From the NCBI GenBank assembly GCA_007118795.1, contig SKQX01000090.1:1-8497 (forward strand): a stretch of 8,497 nucleotides of DNA, in the 5' to 3' direction. The translations under genes and the position numbers were made by a program. Below the pieces are notes generated by a model, which was given only the letters and a program-made list of their open reading frames with translations, was not told where the DNA came from and searched no databases. Of the stretch, positions 7,273-8,497 are shown in pieces. Each line of letters opens with the position of its first letter. The stretch's first letter is position 1. This DNA is from Thermoflexales bacterium. Its GTDB lineage: Bacteria > Chloroflexota > Anaerolineae > B4-G1.

Positions 7273-8053
7273 CACACACCCCTTCCGCCACCACCCGCTC
7301 ATAGGCCCCACCGGCGCCTTCGCTCCAGGGCTGGCTGCCCAAGAGATCGGCGTGAGGCCGGCAACGCCGGGCGAAGTAGTCGCGCACCTGGTCAGGGGTA
7401 CCGCTGCTGACCACCGAACCCGCACACATCAGGGAAGCCCTGTCGGCGACGCTCGTCACCTCGTCCCGATGGGTGATCAGCAGCACCGACGTGCCCTCAT
7501 CCGCCATGCGCCGCACCAGCGAGATCACATCCTCCAGACACAGCACATCAATGCCCGAATCCGGCTCATCGAGGATGGCCAGTCGCGGCCGCATGGCGTG
7601 GACAGCCGCTAGCTCGATCCGCTTCCGCTCACCCCCCGAGAGCCCGCTGTCGATGGCCCGACCCATGTAGGCGCGGGGAGCCAGGGCCACCGCCTCCAGC
7701 GCCCCTTCGATCCGGTCCAGGGTGGGCTCATCCATCCCCAGAGCCAGATAGTCCGCGACCGGTATCCCCTCGAACCGAGCCGGTGCCTGCCACGCCAGCG
7801 TCAACCCCCTGCGGGCGCGCTCTGTCACGGAGAGCTCGGTGATATCCTCGCCGTCGAACCAGATGCGGCCTTGCTCAGGCTCATACCCTTCTGCGCCCAT
7901 CAACGTCAGGGCCAAGCTGGTCTTCCCTGACCCGTTCAAACCCAGCAGGGCGTGAATCTCGCCCCGCCCGACCGTGAGGTCCACATTCCTGAGCACCTCT
8001 GCCCCGGGCCGGCGAACCGATACGTCTCTCACCTCCAGCAACGCTCTATCCAA
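7265..8053 (-). CDS. sufC: SufC, Fe-S cluster assembly ABC ATPase
   Basis: SufC is the soluble ABC ATPase that drives conformational change in the SufB-type scaffold during Fe-S cluster assembly. From the TTG at 8053 it is 262 residues, close to the family's usual 250. Walker A is GLNGSGKT (38-45), and the Q-loop region reads WQAPARFEGIP in place of the FQYP-type segment. The signature is LSGGERKR (138-145), Walker B is LAILDEPDSGID (158-169, Glu163), and the switch histidine is His195 in LITHRDE. The EPDSGID form is typical of SufC rather than other ABC ATPases. An in-frame ATG at 8083 would add ten residues (MNTGPSGGFR), but its ribosome site is poor. The TTG has AGGAGG 7 nt upstream and begins right before the conserved ALLEVRDVSV strand. 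The gene is first after the promoter and overlaps sufB by 8 nt. Confidence 0.94.
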   Translation of the reverse strand: MDRALLEVRDVSVRRPGAEVLRNVDLTVGRGEIHALLGLNGSGKTSLALTLMGAEGYEPEQGRIWFDGEDITELSVTERARRGLTLAWQAPARFEGIPVADYLALGMDEPTLDRIEGALEAVALAPRAYMGRAIDSGLSGGERKRIELAAVHAMRPRLAILDEPDSGIDVLCLEDVISLVRRMADEGTSVLLITHRDEVTSVADRASLMCAGSVVSSGTPDQVRDYFARRCRPHADLLGSQPWSEGAGGAYERVVAEGVCDE

Positions 8054-8059
8054 TCTAAA

Positions 8060-8066
8060 CCCTCCT
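8060..8066 (-). promoter_or_regulatory. Ribosome binding site favouring a TTG start for sufC
   Basis: On the minus strand this reads AGGAGGG, with a 6-nt spacer (TTTAGA) before TTG at 8053. It lies inside the longer reading frame that begins with ATG at 8083, whose own upstream sequence (GGCGGAGCG) is a weak site placed too close. This is the main reason for preferring the shorter SufC. Confidence 0.65.
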
Positions 8067-8115
8067 GACGGCCCCGTGTTCATCGCTCCGCCGGCGTTCT
8101 TTTCTGCGACGACTT

Positions 8116-8144
8116 AGTATAACCTCTTCGATCGGCTTCCGCAA
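8116..8144 (-). promoter_or_regulatory. Sigma70-like promoter of the sufCB operon
   Basis: In the minus-strand direction TTGCGG (8144-8139) is followed by exactly 17 nt and TATACT (8121-8116). The -10 box matches consensus at five of six positions and the -35 at three of six, including TTG. Predicted initiation is near 8109, giving a leader of about 56 nt to the TTG start or 26 nt to the upstream ATG. It sits in the only AT-richer patch of this region. I could not identify an IscR- or SufR-type operator with confidence. Confidence 0.65.
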
Positions 8145-8226
8145 ACGGCTCCCGGGAGGGTGTTGAAGAAGCGATGGATGGGGCTGACGGAGATGGTGTG
8201 ATGAGAGGATTCCCCCCCTCACCCAG

Positions 8227-8248
8227 CCTCTCCCCCACGGGGGAGAGG
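8227..8248. repeat. Perfect 10-bp inverted repeat in copy A
   Basis: CCTCTCCCCC (8227-8236) and GGGGGAGAGG (8239-8248) flank a 2-bp centre. In single-stranded form the stem would shorten slightly to leave a loop. It is the most prominent palindrome in the window. No T-tract follows on either strand, so an intrinsic terminator is not supported. CCTCTCCCC...GGGGAGAGG palindromes of this general type are common as intergenic repeats in GC-rich bacteria. Confidence 0.85.
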
Positions 8249-8310
8249 GGTTAAGACTGCCGAGGCCGGGGGGAGAGGGGTCACGACTGCCCAAGCTGCA
8301 GGGAGAGGAG
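8241..8310. repeat. Internal 30-bp periodic repeat within copy A
   Basis: GGGAGAGGGG occurs at 8241 and 8271, and GGGAGAGGAG at 8301, exactly 30 bp apart. The first two units share more: each is followed by T, then a GACTGC at the same offset (8255 and 8285). The third unit has diverged after its first ten bases. The same trio recurs in copy B at 8419, 8449 and 8479. This suggests that the long repeat itself arose from tandem duplication of a 30-bp unit. Confidence 0.7.
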
Positions 8311-8364
8311 AAACGGCAATCTCGACTGACGGGCGACGCAGCTGCCGATGTCCTCGCTGAAGTC

Positions 8365-8497
8365 GACGGAGATCGTGTGATGAGAGGATTCCCCCCTCAC
8401 CCAGCCTCTCCCCCACGGGGGAGAGGGGTTAAGACTGCCGAGGCCGGGGGGAGAGGGGTCACGACTGCCCAAGCTGCAGGGAGAGGAGAAACGGCAA
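8365..8497. repeat. Long direct repeat, copy B (reaches window edge)
   Basis: The second copy of the 134-bp block, 178-179 bp to the right of copy A and in the same orientation. It runs to the last base of the window, so its true right boundary, and whether further copies follow, cannot be seen. The near identity suggests recent duplication or gene-conversion-like homogenisation. Confidence 0.92.
8405..8426. repeat. Perfect 10-bp inverted repeat in copy B
   Basis: This is the same palindrome as in copy A, with arms at 8405-8414 and 8417-8426. It is unchanged between copies, whereas the C-tract just to its left differs by one base. Confidence 0.85.

Larger units (their letters stand above)
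8186..8319. repeat. Long direct repeat, copy A
   Basis: A 134-bp block from GACGGAGAT to AAACGGCAA. It is repeated at 8365-8497 with one substitution (G at 8195 versus C at 8374) and one base fewer in the C-tract (seven C at 8212-8218, six at 8391-8396). It contains a perfect inverted repeat and three 30-bp-spaced GGGAGAGG blocks. No terminal inverted repeats, target-site duplication or transposase are visible, so it is best described as an interspersed intergenic repeat. Confidence 0.92.
8084..8497. other. Non-coding region upstream of sufC, occupied by repeats
   Basis: No credible gene is present in this stretch. The part next to sufC carries the promoter. From 8186 to the window edge it consists of two copies of a long repeat separated by 45 nt of unique sequence (8320-8364). 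Short reading frames here translate into repeated Pro/Ser/Gly-rich strings (MGSRDPSPPGLG...), simply reflecting the duplicated DNA. Confidence 0.7.

Noticed and set aside
6382..7410. A 342-codon open frame on the plus strand
   Set aside because: It is antisense to the sufB-like gene and the end of sufC, both strongly supported by motifs. The translation is His/Arg/Pro-rich without any family motif.
7273..7425. A longer N-terminus for the SufB-like protein, starting at 7425
   Set aside because: It would overlap sufC by about 160 nt. The extra 51 residues do not look like SufB, and ATG at 7272 has a good ribosome site and the usual 8-nt overlap.
8227..8248. The GC-rich palindrome as a rho-independent terminator
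   Set aside because: No run of T follows the stem on either strand; the flanks are TTAAGACTG on one side and GCTGGGTGAGG on the other.
8055..8472. Several 60-80 codon minus-strand frames (MGSRDPSPPGLG... proteins)
   Set aside because: They are duplicated low-complexity translations of the DNA repeats, with no plausible ribosome sites or domains.
8186..8497. A CRISPR array, suggested by the 30-bp spacing of repeated blocks
   Set aside because: The repeated core is only about 10 bp with neighbouring sequence also partly repeated. There are no uniform repeats separated by unique spacers and no cas genes.

Overview
This window is a GC-rich bacterial chromosomal segment in which every supportable gene lies on the minus strand. 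In transcription order (right to left) it reads: a repeat-rich non-coding region, a promoter, sufC, a short sufB-type gene, UDP-glucose dehydrogenase (ugd), two M16 peptidase-family genes, acpS, trpS, dtd and the start of galT. No tRNA, rRNA, CRISPR array, phage or insertion sequence was recognised. The repeats, the two-gene SufC/SufB set, the Fe-S type tryptophanyl-tRNA synthetase and the paired M16 genes would fit a Chloroflexota-like or other deep-branching, possibly anaerobic or thermophilic lineage. That assignment is an inference with low confidence; no ribosomal or other phylogenetic marker is present.

Right end (8054-8497): about 440 nt without a gene. It holds two nearly identical copies of a roughly 134-bp repeat about 178 bp apart, each with a 10-bp perfect inverted repeat and an internal 30-bp periodicity. 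Between the repeats and sufC is a convincing sigma70-like promoter (TTGCGG, 17 nt, TATACT) reading leftward into sufC.

Centre-right (6271-8053): sufC and a sufB-like gene overlap by 8 nt. They encode an ABC ATPase and one short SufB-type scaffold, with no SufD, SufS, SufU or SufE in view. This resembles the minimal two-component form of the SUF Fe-S assembly machinery. Centre (2226-6196): ugd is followed after 4 nt by an M16 peptidase with an intact HxxEH site, then by an M16 paralogue in which the zinc and catalytic residues are replaced. The paralogue keeps the C-terminal GLAY motif that the first has lost, so the two look like complementary subunits of a heteromeric peptidase.

Left (1-2208): acpS (activation of acyl carrier protein), a 146-nt gap with several small hairpins, trpS, dtd (clearing of D-aminoacyl-tRNAs) and the first 60 codons of galT. 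TrpS carries a C-x20-C-x6-C-x2-C motif closely matching the [4Fe-4S] site known from Thermotoga maritima TrpRS. The window therefore contains both an Fe-S assembly module and a likely Fe-S client involved in translation. ugd and galT both act on UDP-glucose metabolism. Short gaps or overlaps (8, 74, 4, 49, 17, 146, 43 and 30 nt) suggest one or two long co-directional transcription units, with the 146-nt gap before trpS the most likely internal boundary.

The core genes are known families. The less ordinary parts are the minimal SufCB pair, the Fe-S TrpRS, the split M16 pair, the Trp-codon-bearing leader of trpS and the nested repeats. I found no clearly undescribed system.
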